DNA of 10,057 nt, taken from NCBI GenBank assembly GCA_947483545.1, contig CANKNP010000189.1, positions 1-10,057 on the forward strand, in the 5' to 3' direction. The notes below the pieces were generated by a model. It saw only the letters and a list, made by a program, of their open reading frames with translations. It was not told the origin of the DNA and did no database searches. Of the stretch, positions 1-6,840 are shown piece after piece. Every line of letters begins with the position of its first letter. The stretch's first letter is position 1. Made by a program: the position numbers and the translations under genes. The stretch is from Deltaproteobacteria bacterium (GTDB taxonomy: Bacteria > Myxococcota > UBA796 > SXON01).

Positions 1-1867
1 CGGGGTATCGCCGAACGTCCCGGGCAGGGTTGAAGCCAAGGCGCTCCAGCTCCGCGGAGATCTCCGGGAGCCGGCGGGGATCCACGGCGTACAGCCCTGG
101 CGCAAAGCGGTGCAGCACAAACGCCTTGACGCCCCGCGAGGCCTCAAAACGCTTGACCACCGAACGATGAACAGCCAACGCGGTGATCTCGTGGAATTCG
201 ACATCGCCCTCCTGGCCCATCCACCCGCGGAGCGTGTGCTCCACATTCTCCGGGAGCCCGATCTGCGAGTAGTCCCGTAAGAAGTCCAGCAGTTCCTCGC
301 GGCGCCAGCCCTTGGTGAGCGCCTGCTCGATGCTCACCTCGGTGATCTTGTACGTGTTCGCCCGGTCACACCCGACCAGCTCGGCGATCTCGCCGATGCG
401 GAAGAGCATCATCGGCGACAGGCCCGCGGGCGCCATGATCTCGTAGCTGGGGGTCAAGTAGAACTTGCTGAAGCCCTCATCGTCCGACGGCTCCAACATC
501 GCCTTGGCGCGCGGCGAGAGGCGGTAGAACTTCTGCTGGCCCCAGATGCCGAGCTCCACGACGCCGCAGGCGACGAGCGCGGTGAACGCGTAGGTGTCGC
601 GCTCGGCGCTCTTCGCAGACGCGTAGACCCCCTTGTGGTACCGCTCGCGCCAGTCCTCTCCCCTCTTCCAACGCCGGTAAAGCGCCTGAAGCGGGGCCTC
701 GGCGATCCAGGCGCCACCGCCCCCGTGGATGGCCCAGAGGACCCACTCGGCCATGTGGAACCGCTGGTCGAGCGCGCGGAACGCCAGATCCCGCTGGTCC
801 TCCGGCTCGAGTTGCAGCCACTCCTCCACGACGTCGCGGTTCACCGCGATCCGATCCCCGCGCAGCTCGATCATGCCGTGCAGCATCAGGAAATCGTAGT
901 GCAGGTTGAACACCTCACTGTCGGGCGACCAGATCTGGGAGAAGAACTTGTCGAGGTCGTCCTTGTGCTGTTTGAACACCTCCTGCCGCTGCGTGAGCCG
1001 GGGCGGGCGCTGATCCAGCCAGGTGGCGAGCGTCGCGAGGGAGAAGTCCAAGGGCGGGCAGAACGGGCGCTGATCGACGACGCGGATCTCCTCGTGCTCG
1101 AAGGTAGGCAGCTCCAGCTCGGGGCCAAGCTGGCTCAAGAGCGGGTCGATCAGGGGCTCGGGGACGAGGTAGTAGAAGCCTTCTTCCACGGGGGGGGAGG
1201 CGCAGACGAGCCCGCGGTCGGAGAGCGCCTGCATGGTGCGCGCCCAGTCGTGCTCACGCCCGCCCAGGGTGAGGGCCAGCTCCTTGTGAAACTCATCCGC
1301 GTGGGCGAGGCCGCCGCACTGAACGAGGGCGGCGAGGGCCTGCCTGTCGCGTTGGTGGACCTGAGAGAGCAGACCGCCCAGGCGGTTGCCCTGCGCCAAG
1401 GCGCGCACCGTGAGCTGGATCATGCGCTCGGCATCGACGCCGCGCGCCATCTGGCCGCCCATCGCCTTGTAGAGCGAGGTCAGGATCGGCTCGGGCAGCT
1501 TCTGAAACCAGGCGATCAAATCGTCGAGCTCGACGCGGCTCATCAACCGGCGGCGCGCCATGCCGCTCGCGGGCTTCCAGCGCTTCTTGTGGACGCGCGG
1601 CCGGTTGACCATCTTGCCGGTGGCCGGCAGGGCCACGCCCGCGGCGTCCGCATCCTCACGGACCAGCCGACGCCCGCGCGGACGCCCGCCCTTTCCGTCG
1701 TCGCCGGCCGGCTCCCGAGCCTCGCGAGGCGCAGAAGCCTCGGCCTCTCCCCCCTCTGGCGCCTCGCCCGGGCCACGCCGACGCCGGCGCCGCTTGCGCT
1801 TCCGCCCGCCTTCATCCACCCCGCTCTCGGCCCCGATCGGACTCTCGTCCAGACTCTCGAAAATCAT
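1..1867 (-). CDS. Helicase-associated protein, Helicase_C_3-like (XPB partner), 3' end cut by window edge
   Basis: About 622 codons read without a stop from ATG at 1867 to the left edge, so the C-terminus is missing. Residues 1-100 are charged and low-complexity, with a basic run near 22-30 (RKRKRRRRR), probably disordered and perhaps nucleic-acid binding. A helical body follows. The recognisable part starts near 468: KFYLTPSYEIMAP, then LFRIGEIAELV, TYKITEVSIEQALTKGW, a LLDFL helix and a LPENV..TLRGW segment, ending in a LERLGFNP-like stretch. This matches the family annotated as helicase-associated or XPB/Ssl2 N-terminal-like (Pfam Helicase_C_3). From memory, actinobacteria such as Mycobacterium carry such a gene beside XPB. 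The gene begins 10 bp after the XPB stop, and its Shine-Dalgarno GAGGA overlaps that TGA, so the two are co-transcribed and probably translationally coupled. A role as XPB partner in repair or transcription-linked DNA unwinding is inferred. No ATPase motifs are visible, so the protein is unlikely to be a helicase itself. Confidence 0.8.
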   Translation of the reverse strand, partial: MIFESLDESPIGAESGVDEGGRKRKRRRRRRGPGEAPEGGEAEASAPREAREPAGDDGKGGRPRGRRLVREDADAAGVALPATGKMVNRPRVHKKRWKPASGMARRRLMSRVELDDLIAWFQKLPEPILTSLYKAMGGQMARGVDAERMIQLTVRALAQGNRLGGLLSQVHQRDRQALAALVQCGGLAHADEFHKELALTLGGREHDWARTMQALSDRGLVCASPPVEEGFYYLVPEPLIDPLLSQLGPELELPTFEHEEIRVVDQRPFCPPLDFSLATLATWLDQRPPRLTQRQEVFKQHKDDLDKFFSQIWSPDSEVFNLHYDFLMLHGMIELRGDRIAVNRDVVEEWLQLEPEDQRDLAFRALDQRFHMAEWVLWAIHGGGGAWIAEAPLQALYRRWKRGEDWRERYHKGVYASAKSAERDTYAFTALVACGVVELGIWGQQKFYRLSPRAKAMLEPSDDEGFSKFYLTPSYEIMAPAGLSPMMLFRIGEIAELVGCDRANTYKITEVSIEQALTKGWRREELLDFLRDYSQIGLPENVEHTLRGWMGQEGDVEFHEITALAVHRSVVKRFEASRGVKAFVLHRFAPGLYAVDPRRLPEISAELERLGFNPARDVRRYP

Positions 1868-1877
1868 CCGTGTTTCC

Positions 1878-3581
1878 TCACTTCCCTGCGGAACAACCGG
1901 CGGGCTGTCCCGCCTCTTGAATGTAGTAGCGGTACCCCTGCTCGGTCAGGAACAATTGACGCTTCATCGCGAACTCTTGCTCCTTGGTATCCCGGGTGAC
2001 GATGCTGTAGAACCAGGCGCCGTCCTTCTTCGGGCGGAGCACCCGACCCAATCGTTGGGCTTCTTCCTGCCTGGAGCCGTAGCTGCCAGAGACCTGGATC
2101 GCGACGTTTGCGTCCGGCAGGTCGATCGAGAAGTTCGCGACCTTCGACACGATCAGCAACTTGATGCGTCCTTCGCGGAACTTCTGGAACAGCACCTCTC
2201 GCTCTTTCGCGGGGGTCTCCCCGGTGATGAGCGGGGCGCGATGCTGCGACGCGATGATCTTGAGCTGATCGAGGTAGGTCCCGATCACCAGCACGTTGTC
2301 GTTCTGGTGCTTCTTGAGCAAGGTGGCCAGGGCGATGAGCTTCTCTGGGTTGCCGGATGCGAGCCGGTTCTTCTCGGCCTCGGCTGTGCCCTCGTAGCGC
2401 TCCCGGGCGGCCTTGGTCTGAAAATCGACGCGCACTTCAAAGCAGCGCGCCTCCGCGATGAACCCGCGCTCCTCGAGCGTCTGCCAGGCCATGTCGTAGC
2501 GGCGCGGGCCGACGAGCGAGAAGACGTCGCCCTCGCGGCCATCTTCACGCACGAGCGTGGCGGTGAGACCCAGCCGGCGCCGGGCCTGAACATCCGCCGT
2601 AGCGCCGAACACGGGAGCGGGCAGCAAATGCACTTCGTCGTAGACGAGCATGCCCCAGTTCCGGTCGCGGAAAAGGTGCAGGTGCGCGAACTCCTGCTCG
2701 CGCGACGCCCGCCAGGTGAGGATCTGGTAGGTCGCGACGGTGACGGGCCGGATCTCCTTCGTGTCCCCGGTGTAGGCCCCCACGTCGTCCTTTGTGAGCG
2801 TCGTCTTGTCGAGGATCTCCCGAACCCACTGGTGGACGGCCGCGCCGTTGGTCGCCAGGATCAGCGTGTGCTGCTGCACCTTCTGCATCGCCGCGATCGC
2901 GACGATGGTCTTGCCCGCGCCGCAAGGGAGCACGATGACACCGTGGCCTCCCGAAGGGCGGCCTTCTTGGAACCAGCGGTCCGCGGAGGCCTTCTGGTAG
3001 TCGCGGATGATGAACGGCTTGCCGTTGCCAAGCATGGTCTCGCGCAGCTCGAAGGGGAGCGGATCCCCGGGGAGGAAGCCGGCGAGATCCTCGACAGGCC
3101 AGCCTTCGTTCAACATGCGCTGCTTGAAGATGCCGCGGTGGCCGCCCGAAACCGAGAAGTACCGGTTGCCATCGGGGAGCAGCAACTCCCGCACAGACTT
3201 CAGCCCGCCGATGACCTTCGCGATGAACGCGGTGGCGAACTCCAGGCGTAGAAGGCTCGCATCCGAAGGGTGCGTGACCAGCTTGACGAGCCCGTACCGG
3301 TCACTGGTCTCCGCGATCTTCGCGAGAACGTCCGGGGGTACGTCGAACTTGGAATAGCCCCGCAGCCCATCGACGATCTCGTCGCGCTTGAGCCCGCTGC
3401 TGGCGGCGTTCCAGAGCGACAGGGGGTGAATCCGGTACGTGTGCAGGTGCTCGGGGCTGGTCTCGATCTCGGCGAAGCGGGAGAGGAAGTCACGAACTTC
3501 TTCGTACTTCTTGTGCTTCGTCTCCAATAGGACTTTGCCATCGCCCTGGACGATGAGGGGGTTGTCAGGCCTGACGTGCAT
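1878..3581 (-). CDS. XPB-type DNA repair helicase (SF2, 3'-5')
   Basis: The 567-residue protein is an ATP-dependent superfamily 2 helicase/translocase of the XPB (ERCC3) family, acting on cytoplasmic DNA. The N-terminus (PDNPLIVQGDGKVLLE, then HLHTYRIHPLSLWNA) is the typical bacterial XPB damage-recognition-like domain, residues 1-135. The helicase core follows: RDYQ Q-motif-like segment at 193, Walker A LPCGAGKT 218-225, DEVH box 315-318, GLTAT motif III 338-342, the XPB-specific RED motif 345-347 in LVREDGREGD, and motif VI QRLGRVLRP 509-517. Length and motif order are complete. An in-frame TGA lies just upstream, making ATG 3581 the only good start; no convincing Shine-Dalgarno precedes it. 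The gene leads a unit with the helicase-associated gene. In eukaryotes XPB opens DNA within TFIIH and archaeal XPB works with a Bax1 nuclease; the bacterial role is less settled, and no nuclease gene is visible here. Confidence 0.94.
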   Translation of the reverse strand: MHVRPDNPLIVQGDGKVLLETKHKKYEEVRDFLSRFAEIETSPEHLHTYRIHPLSLWNAASSGLKRDEIVDGLRGYSKFDVPPDVLAKIAETSDRYGLVKLVTHPSDASLLRLEFATAFIAKVIGGLKSVRELLLPDGNRYFSVSGGHRGIFKQRMLNEGWPVEDLAGFLPGDPLPFELRETMLGNGKPFIIRDYQKASADRWFQEGRPSGGHGVIVLPCGAGKTIVAIAAMQKVQQHTLILATNGAAVHQWVREILDKTTLTKDDVGAYTGDTKEIRPVTVATYQILTWRASREQEFAHLHLFRDRNWGMLVYDEVHLLPAPVFGATADVQARRRLGLTATLVREDGREGDVFSLVGPRRYDMAWQTLEERGFIAEARCFEVRVDFQTKAARERYEGTAEAEKNRLASGNPEKLIALATLLKKHQNDNVLVIGTYLDQLKIIASQHRAPLITGETPAKEREVLFQKFREGRIKLLIVSKVANFSIDLPDANVAIQVSGSYGSRQEEAQRLGRVLRPKKDGAWFYSIVTRDTKEQEFAMKRQLFLTEQGYRYYIQEAGQPAGCSAGK

Positions 3582-3642
3582 GGGCCATCAGTACGACTCC
3601 GGGTCGGGACCGCAGATGAGATGGGTCGAGATCGGTCCGTAT

Positions 3643-3669
3643 CGACGGGTTCGACGGATGCCCGACGGG
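3643..3669. repeat. Three short CGACGG direct repeats in the XPB leader
   Basis: CGACGGG, CGACGGA and CGACGGG start at 3643, 3652 and 3663 on the plus strand, spaced 9 and 11 bp. They lie between the candidate promoter and the XPB start. They could be a protein-binding site or part of a leader structure, but short GC-rich repeats like this also arise by chance in such DNA. Confidence 0.25.
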
Positions 3670-3697
3670 TGGCGTACGATAAACGACACCCTTTGCC

Positions 3698-3720
3698 GTC
3701 CCGGAGCGTTTGCTCGGGAC
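3698..3720 (-). promoter_or_regulatory. GC-rich hairpin in the XPB leader
   Basis: On the minus strand GTCCCG-AGC, loop AAAC, GCT-(C)-CGGGAC folds into a 9-bp stem with one bulged C. It lies about 45 nt after the predicted transcription start and about 115 nt before the XPB ATG. No T-run follows on either strand, so it is not a classical intrinsic terminator. It may be a leader control element, an RNA-stabilising stem, or the processed 3' end of the transcript from the upstream sigma unit. Confidence 0.4.
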
Positions 3721-3769
3721 TGGCGGAAGCGGAGTCGCGTGACACAAGGTCAGGCGGAGCCCAGCACCG

Positions 3770-3783
3770 ACAGTATTACCTGT
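3770..3783. promoter_or_regulatory. Imperfect palindrome over the -10 of the XPB promoter (possible operator)
   Basis: On the minus strand ACAG-GTAATA-CTGT gives 4-bp inverted half-sites separated by 6 bp, exactly covering the candidate -10 at 3773-3778. A repressor bound here would block the promoter. The half-site order is the opposite of the E. coli LexA box (CTGT-N8-ACAG), so LexA is not claimed. Confidence 0.25.
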
Positions 3784-3800
3784 GTTCGCTGGAATGTCAA
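3773..3800 (-). promoter_or_regulatory. Candidate sigma-70-type promoter for the XPB operon
   Basis: A perfect -35 TTGACA (3800-3795) and -10 TAATAC (3778-3773) are separated by 16 bp in the only sizeable gap of the window. The -35 lies 4 bp beyond the stop of the upstream gene. Predicted start is near 3766, giving a leader of about 185 nt before XPB. The -10 matches the TATAAT consensus only in part, but TTGACA stands out in such GC-rich DNA. Confidence 0.5.
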
Positions 3801-3804
3801 GGGT

Positions 3805-5145
3805 TCACCTCGACGCGTTCAATCTCGCAGCTTCGGTCCAGGATTTCTGTGCATCGGCGGTCTTCCCCTGCGCGCTCTGGATCTCGCCCTGCAAGTTGTA
3901 CAGGTTCGACCGGTAGGGGGTGTTCGCCGAGGAGCGTTGCAGACCGCTCTGGATCGTGCGGAGCGCGTCGTCAAACCGGCCGAGGGAGCGCAGGCAGCGG
4001 CCGGCATGCCAGGCGGCGTCTTGGGCGACGTCGGCACGCGCGTTGGTCAAGAGCCCGGCGAACGCCGAGAGCGCCTCGGTGTAGCGCCCGCCGGATTCGG
4101 CGGCGACCGCGGCCGCGTAGGCGGTGGAGACCTCGGGGTAGGCCACGTAGAAGCTCGGATTGTAGTCGAATGGGGTGGAAGCACCCGAGGACGGCTTGGC
4201 CGCAGCGGGGGCGGCGTCTGCGGCCAGCTGGTCACGCTTCTTGTCGTCCAGTTCCGCCCTGCCGGCGGCCTGACCTGCGGGGGAAGGAGCGGACTGGGCC
4301 GGAGCATCCTTCGACGACGAGGTCTTGGACGACACGCGTGACGCCGTGTTGCTGGTGGTGGACGGGGCCGGCGGGGCAGGCGCGCTCGTCACCACCGGCG
4401 AGGGGCCCGCTGCCGCCTTTGGAGCCGTGTTCTCCTGCTTCTCCCGCTCTTGCGCGGCGCCAGCCCTCGGCTCCGGCGGCAAGACCTCCGACATCGGCGC
4501 GGGCGCCGCTTCCTCGCGCATCAGCGGCGCCTCTACAGGCGCGGGCGCGTTCATCGGCTTCGACGACGCCGGCCGCTTCGAGATCGCCGCTGCCGCGGTG
4601 TCCGCGCGTCTCGCAGCCTTTCCCTCGTCCATCTCCGGGATCGCCACGGTCTCACTGGGTGCACCCGCCCCCGGGGCCATCGGCTCAGCGGGCGACGTCG
4701 CCGGCGCCGCGAACCTTTCCGCCTCGGGGCTGTCCCACACGAGCCCGGAACCCACCTTGATCGCGATCAGCCCCGCCGCCATCGCCGTGAGCGCGACCCC
4801 GACGCCGGGGATGGCCCACCACGCTCGGCTGCGGGCGGCGGCGCGTTCGGCAGTCGCGGTAGCTCGCCGAGCTGGGTCTCGCCGCTTGACGACAGGCTCT
4901 GCCGCCGCGAGCACCGCCCCCGACGCATCGCTCGCCAACTGTCCGGCTTCTGCCTTTGCAAAGGGCCCCACGGTCACGCCGCCCAGAATGTCCTCCAGGC
5001 TCACGGCCGGCCTCGGCGCCCGCTCCGGCGACAACGCATACGCCGCCGCCACCACGTCGGGGTCCAACCCCTCTGGGGCTGGCGTCCCCGGGGCGGCTTC
5101 GAGCCACTCGGCGAACAGCGATGCTTGTTTGTCTTCGGGGGTCAT
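3805..5145 (-). CDS. Single-pass membrane protein with TPR-like C-terminal domain; putative anti-sigma/regulator of the adjacent sigma factor
   Basis: The protein has 446 residues. Residues 1-65 form a small acidic cytoplasmic region (LFAEWLEAAPG, LDPDVVAAAYALSPE, VSLEDILGGVTVGPFA). A basic stretch (88-107) precedes one membrane helix near 109-130, predicting an N-in, C-out topology. Residues 140-325 are Ala/Pro/Ser/Lys-rich low-complexity stalk. Residues 330-444 look like two to three TPR-like helical hairpins (YPEVSTAYAAAVAAESGGRYTEAL; AWHAGRCLRSLGRFDDAL; YNLQGEIQSAQGKTADAQ), placed outside the inner membrane. The gene begins 4 bp after the sigma-factor stop with no Shine-Dalgarno, so it is probably translated by coupling. 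Position and topology suggest it holds or senses for that sigma factor, but the zinc anti-sigma motif HxxxCxxC is absent and the only Cys is in the outer domain (C384). Its function is therefore inferred from context, not sequence. Confidence 0.65.
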   Translation of the reverse strand: MTPEDKQASLFAEWLEAAPGTPAPEGLDPDVVAAAYALSPERAPRPAVSLEDILGGVTVGPFAKAEAGQLASDASGAVLAAAEPVVKRRDPARRATATAERAAARSRAWWAIPGVGVALTAMAAGLIAIKVGSGLVWDSPEAERFAAPATSPAEPMAPGAGAPSETVAIPEMDEGKAARRADTAAAAISKRPASSKPMNAPAPVEAPLMREEAAPAPMSEVLPPEPRAGAAQEREKQENTAPKAAAGPSPVVTSAPAPPAPSTTSNTASRVSSKTSSSKDAPAQSAPSPAGQAAGRAELDDKKRDQLAADAAPAAAKPSSGASTPFDYNPSFYVAYPEVSTAYAAAVAAESGGRYTEALSAFAGLLTNARADVAQDAAWHAGRCLRSLGRFDDALRTIQSGLQRSSANTPYRSNLYNLQGEIQSAQGKTADAQKSWTEAARLNASR

Positions 5146-5149
5146 GGGA

Positions 5150-5680
5150 TCAGTCTGGGTCGGGGGTGTAGGCCTTTCGGAAAGCGGCGGAGGCGCGGTG
5201 GAGGATCACGTCGAAGTTGCCGACCGTGACCGCCATGTGGGCGGCGCAGGTCTCGCGGGGGAGGTCTTGGAGGAGCCGGAGGCGGAGCGCCTCGGCGTAG
5301 CGGGGATTGAGCGTTTGGAGCGCAGCTTCAATCTTCTCGCGGGTGTCGTCGGTTTCAAGGCCCTCTCCCGGTGCGTCGTTGGTGGTCGCTTCGCCGTGGA
5401 TCCGCGCCTCTGCGCCCACCGCGGCCTCCAATCGACGGGCGCGCTGGTTGGCGCGGTGTACGTCCGTGGCGCGGTTGATCGCGATGCGGCGGAGCCAGAA
5501 GTAGATGCTCTTGTTCTCCTCGGGGTGGTACTGCTGGATGCGTTCGAGCACGGCGCGGAACGTGTCGCGGAGCACATCCTCGGCCTGCTCCCGGTTCGGG
5601 AGGCGCGGCAGGATGACCTCGCGGTACAGCGGGGTGCCGTACCAGACGTAAAGCGTGCCAGCCGCTGAGCGATCCCCCAC
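5150..5680 (-). CDS. ECF-like RNA polymerase sigma factor (sigma-70 family)
   Basis: From GTG 5680 the protein has 176 residues. Region 2 covers about 5-72: TLYVWYGTPLYREVILPRL, QAEDVLRDTFRAVL (the usual AEDv.q.tF) and YFWLRRIAINRATDVHR (region 2.3-2.4). After an acidic linker, region 4 covers about 113-170: LNPRYAEALRLRLLQDLPRE, then the recognition-helix segment TVGNFDVILHRASAAFRKAY. Region 4 is a diverged form in which CAAHMAVTVGNFDV replaces the usual EIA..lg.s.gTVks. The frame stays open above GTG 5680 to TAG 5800-5798, and the residues there (EERAVVERLR before VGDRSAA) look like the normal first helix of region 2.1. The true start may therefore be CTG at 5743, behind GGAGG; coordinates use the nearest canonical start codon. 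It forms a unit with the membrane protein downstream. Target promoters cannot be read from the window. Confidence 0.82.
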   Translation of the reverse strand: MGDRSAAGTLYVWYGTPLYREVILPRLPNREQAEDVLRDTFRAVLERIQQYHPEENKSIYFWLRRIAINRATDVHRANQRARRLEAAVGAEARIHGEATTNDAPGEGLETDDTREKIEAALQTLNPRYAEALRLRLLQDLPRETCAAHMAVTVGNFDVILHRASAAFRKAYTPDPD

Positions 5681-5739
5681 GCGCAGCCGCTCGACAACGG
5701 CGCGCTCCTCGGGGAGCGGTGCGAGCTCGGCTTCGTCAG

Positions 5740-5754
5740 TCAGAGCGCCTCCAT
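5740..5754 (-). promoter_or_regulatory. Possible sigma-factor start region: four-codon mini-ORF overlapping a CTG start
   Basis: On the minus strand ATG GAG GCG CTC TGA (5754-5740) encodes MEAL and stops. GGAGG at 5752-5748 could act as Shine-Dalgarno for CTG at 5743, in frame with the sigma factor. The CTG overlaps the mini-ORF stop as CTGA, the geometry of ATGA-type coupling. No ATG, GTG or TTG lies in the sigma frame between the upstream TAG and GTG 5680. A one-base sequencing or genuine indel that separated the ATG from the gene would look the same. Confidence 0.35.
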
Positions 5755-5806
5755 GGCCGCTCGGACGGGGAACGCCCGAGAGGGCCGGGATCTTACACTA
5801 CCTTGT

Positions 5807-5825
5807 GTGGGGGCCAGCCCCCCAC
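5807..5825. promoter_or_regulatory. Perfect 7-bp hairpin after the J/TPR gene
   Basis: GTGGGGG, a 5-base loop and CCCCCAC form a perfect inverted repeat 8 bp past the stop of the J/TPR gene and about 65 bp before the possible sigma start. No T-run follows on the minus strand, so termination would need to be T-run-independent. It may instead stabilise the 3' end or separate the sigma unit from the genes upstream. I see no convincing -35/-10 pair in the rest of this gap (5744-5832). Confidence 0.4.
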
Positions 5826-5832
5826 GCCCCCC

Positions 5833-6840
5833 TCAGGCCCGCAGCCGCTTCGCTAAAGCCTTCGCCCCTGTATGGTTCCGATCGATCGCGGTGGCCAGGA
5901 TCGCGAGCCGCCGCGCGTTCTCCATGAGCCCCAGGCCCTCGTAGACCTCGGCGAGCACCAAGCTGTACTCGATGTTGCGGGGCTCCTTGGTGACTGCCTT
6001 GCGGTAGAGTTCGACCGCGGCGCGGAGATCGTCCTCCTGGGTCCGGAGGATCTGCGCGAGCTTGAAGAAGGCCTTGCCCTCCGGCGGATCGAGGTCGATG
6101 GCCTTGCGGTAGTAGACGATCGCCTCTTTCGACTGGCCGTACCCCTCGGCCTGTTCGGCCTGCATCACAAACTGCAGCGCGCGAACCTGACGACCCTTCG
6201 CCGCAGCCTCCCGGTGGAGCGCTTGGTACTCGGCCTGCTGAGGGTCATACCGGGTCGCCAGGTACAGGTTTCCCTCGGCCTTCGTCCAGTTGCCGGCGTC
6301 AAAGTCGATCTTGCCAGCGTCAAAATACCTTCTGGCTTGCACCAGCTGAGCCGCGAGCTGCTGCTTGATCTTGTCGATCGCGGATGGCGCTCGGACCACG
6401 GGGCGCGCAGGCTCAGGCGCCGCCGCACCCGACGTGGCTGCCGGAGCGCTCTTGTCCTGCTTTCGAAACGTGACCTCGAACCCGGGTGTCTCGTGACCCT
6501 GCTCCCGAACCGGTGGCGGCGCAGCCGTCTTCGGTGCGCGGCCGCGGCTCCGCAGCTCCGCGTCGTACGCCTGGCGTTGCGCGGGATCCCGCAGGGCGCG
6601 AAAAGCCCGCGTGACCGAGGCGAAGTTCTCGTCGATGACCGTGTGCGCTTCGCCCGTGTCCCGGTTGAAGAACCGGTCTGGGTGCCACTGACGAACGAAC
6701 GCATGGTAGGCGCCCTCCACGTCCTCCTTGAGCGCACCGAGATCGACGCCCAGCAGATCGTAGTACGTGCCGTCACGGGTTGCTTCCTGGATTCGAGCGA
6801 TCTCCCGCGTCTCCAGGTCGTTCAGCGGCTTTCGTTCCAT
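5833..6840 (-). CDS. J-domain (DnaJ-like) protein with TPR repeats
   Basis: The protein has 335 residues. The J-domain covers about 25-95: TYYDLLGVDLGA (helix I), VEGAYHAFVRQWHPDRF with the diagnostic HPD at 53-55, and FASVTRAFRALRDPAQRQAYD (helices III-IV). HPD stimulates the ATPase of DnaK/Hsp70, so the protein is probably an Hsp70 co-chaperone. There is no Gly/Phe or zinc-finger region, so it is not DnaJ itself. A Pro/Ala-rich linker (102-152) leads to four TPR-like units near 167-200, 224-252, 255-287 and 289-321, likely a client or partner platform. No signal peptide or membrane segment is seen, so it is probably cytoplasmic. The start ATG 6840 has AGGAG 4 nt upstream and overlaps the end of the recombinase gene by 19 bp. 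It may also have its own promoter at 6878-6904. Partners and substrates are unknown. Confidence 0.87.
   Translation of the reverse strand: MERKPLNDLETREIARIQEATRDGTYYDLLGVDLGALKEDVEGAYHAFVRQWHPDRFFNRDTGEAHTVIDENFASVTRAFRALRDPAQRQAYDAELRSRGRAPKTAAPPPVREQGHETPGFEVTFRKQDKSAPAATSGAAAPEPARPVVRAPSAIDKIKQQLAAQLVQARRYFDAGKIDFDAGNWTKAEGNLYLATRYDPQQAEYQALHREAAAKGRQVRALQFVMQAEQAEGYGQSKEAIVYYRKAIDLDPPEGKAFFKLAQILRTQEDDLRAAVELYRKAVTKEPRNIEYSLVLAEVYEGLGLMENARRLAILATAIDRNHTGAKALAKRLRA

Noticed and set aside
635..1999. Plus-strand open frame of 454 codons
   Set aside because: It lies antisense to the helicase-associated gene and the XPB 3' end, has no recognisable domain, and reflects the codon bias of GC-rich minus-strand genes.
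1560..3251. Plus-strand open frame of 563 codons
   Set aside because: It is antisense to XPB, which has every helicase motif; the plus-strand product is Arg/Leu/Val-rich without any motif.
3565..3747. Minus-strand open frame of 60 codons in the XPB leader
   Set aside because: No Shine-Dalgarno or homology is seen, it overlaps the XPB start in another frame, and it spans the hairpin and repeats.
3770..3783. LexA/SOS box before XPB
   Set aside because: The half-sites are in the opposite order (ACAG-CTGT) and the spacing differs from the E. coli box; no other known SOS motif is apparent.
4325..5668. Plus-strand open frame of 447 codons
   Set aside because: It mirrors the sigma factor and its partner. 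Its Ala/Gly/Ser-rich sequence is the complement of the low-complexity stalk.
5740..5754. Programmed frameshift like that of prfB at CTC-TGA-C
   Set aside because: A +1 shift would run straight into another TGA, and the sigma frame would need a -1 shift with no slippery heptamer.
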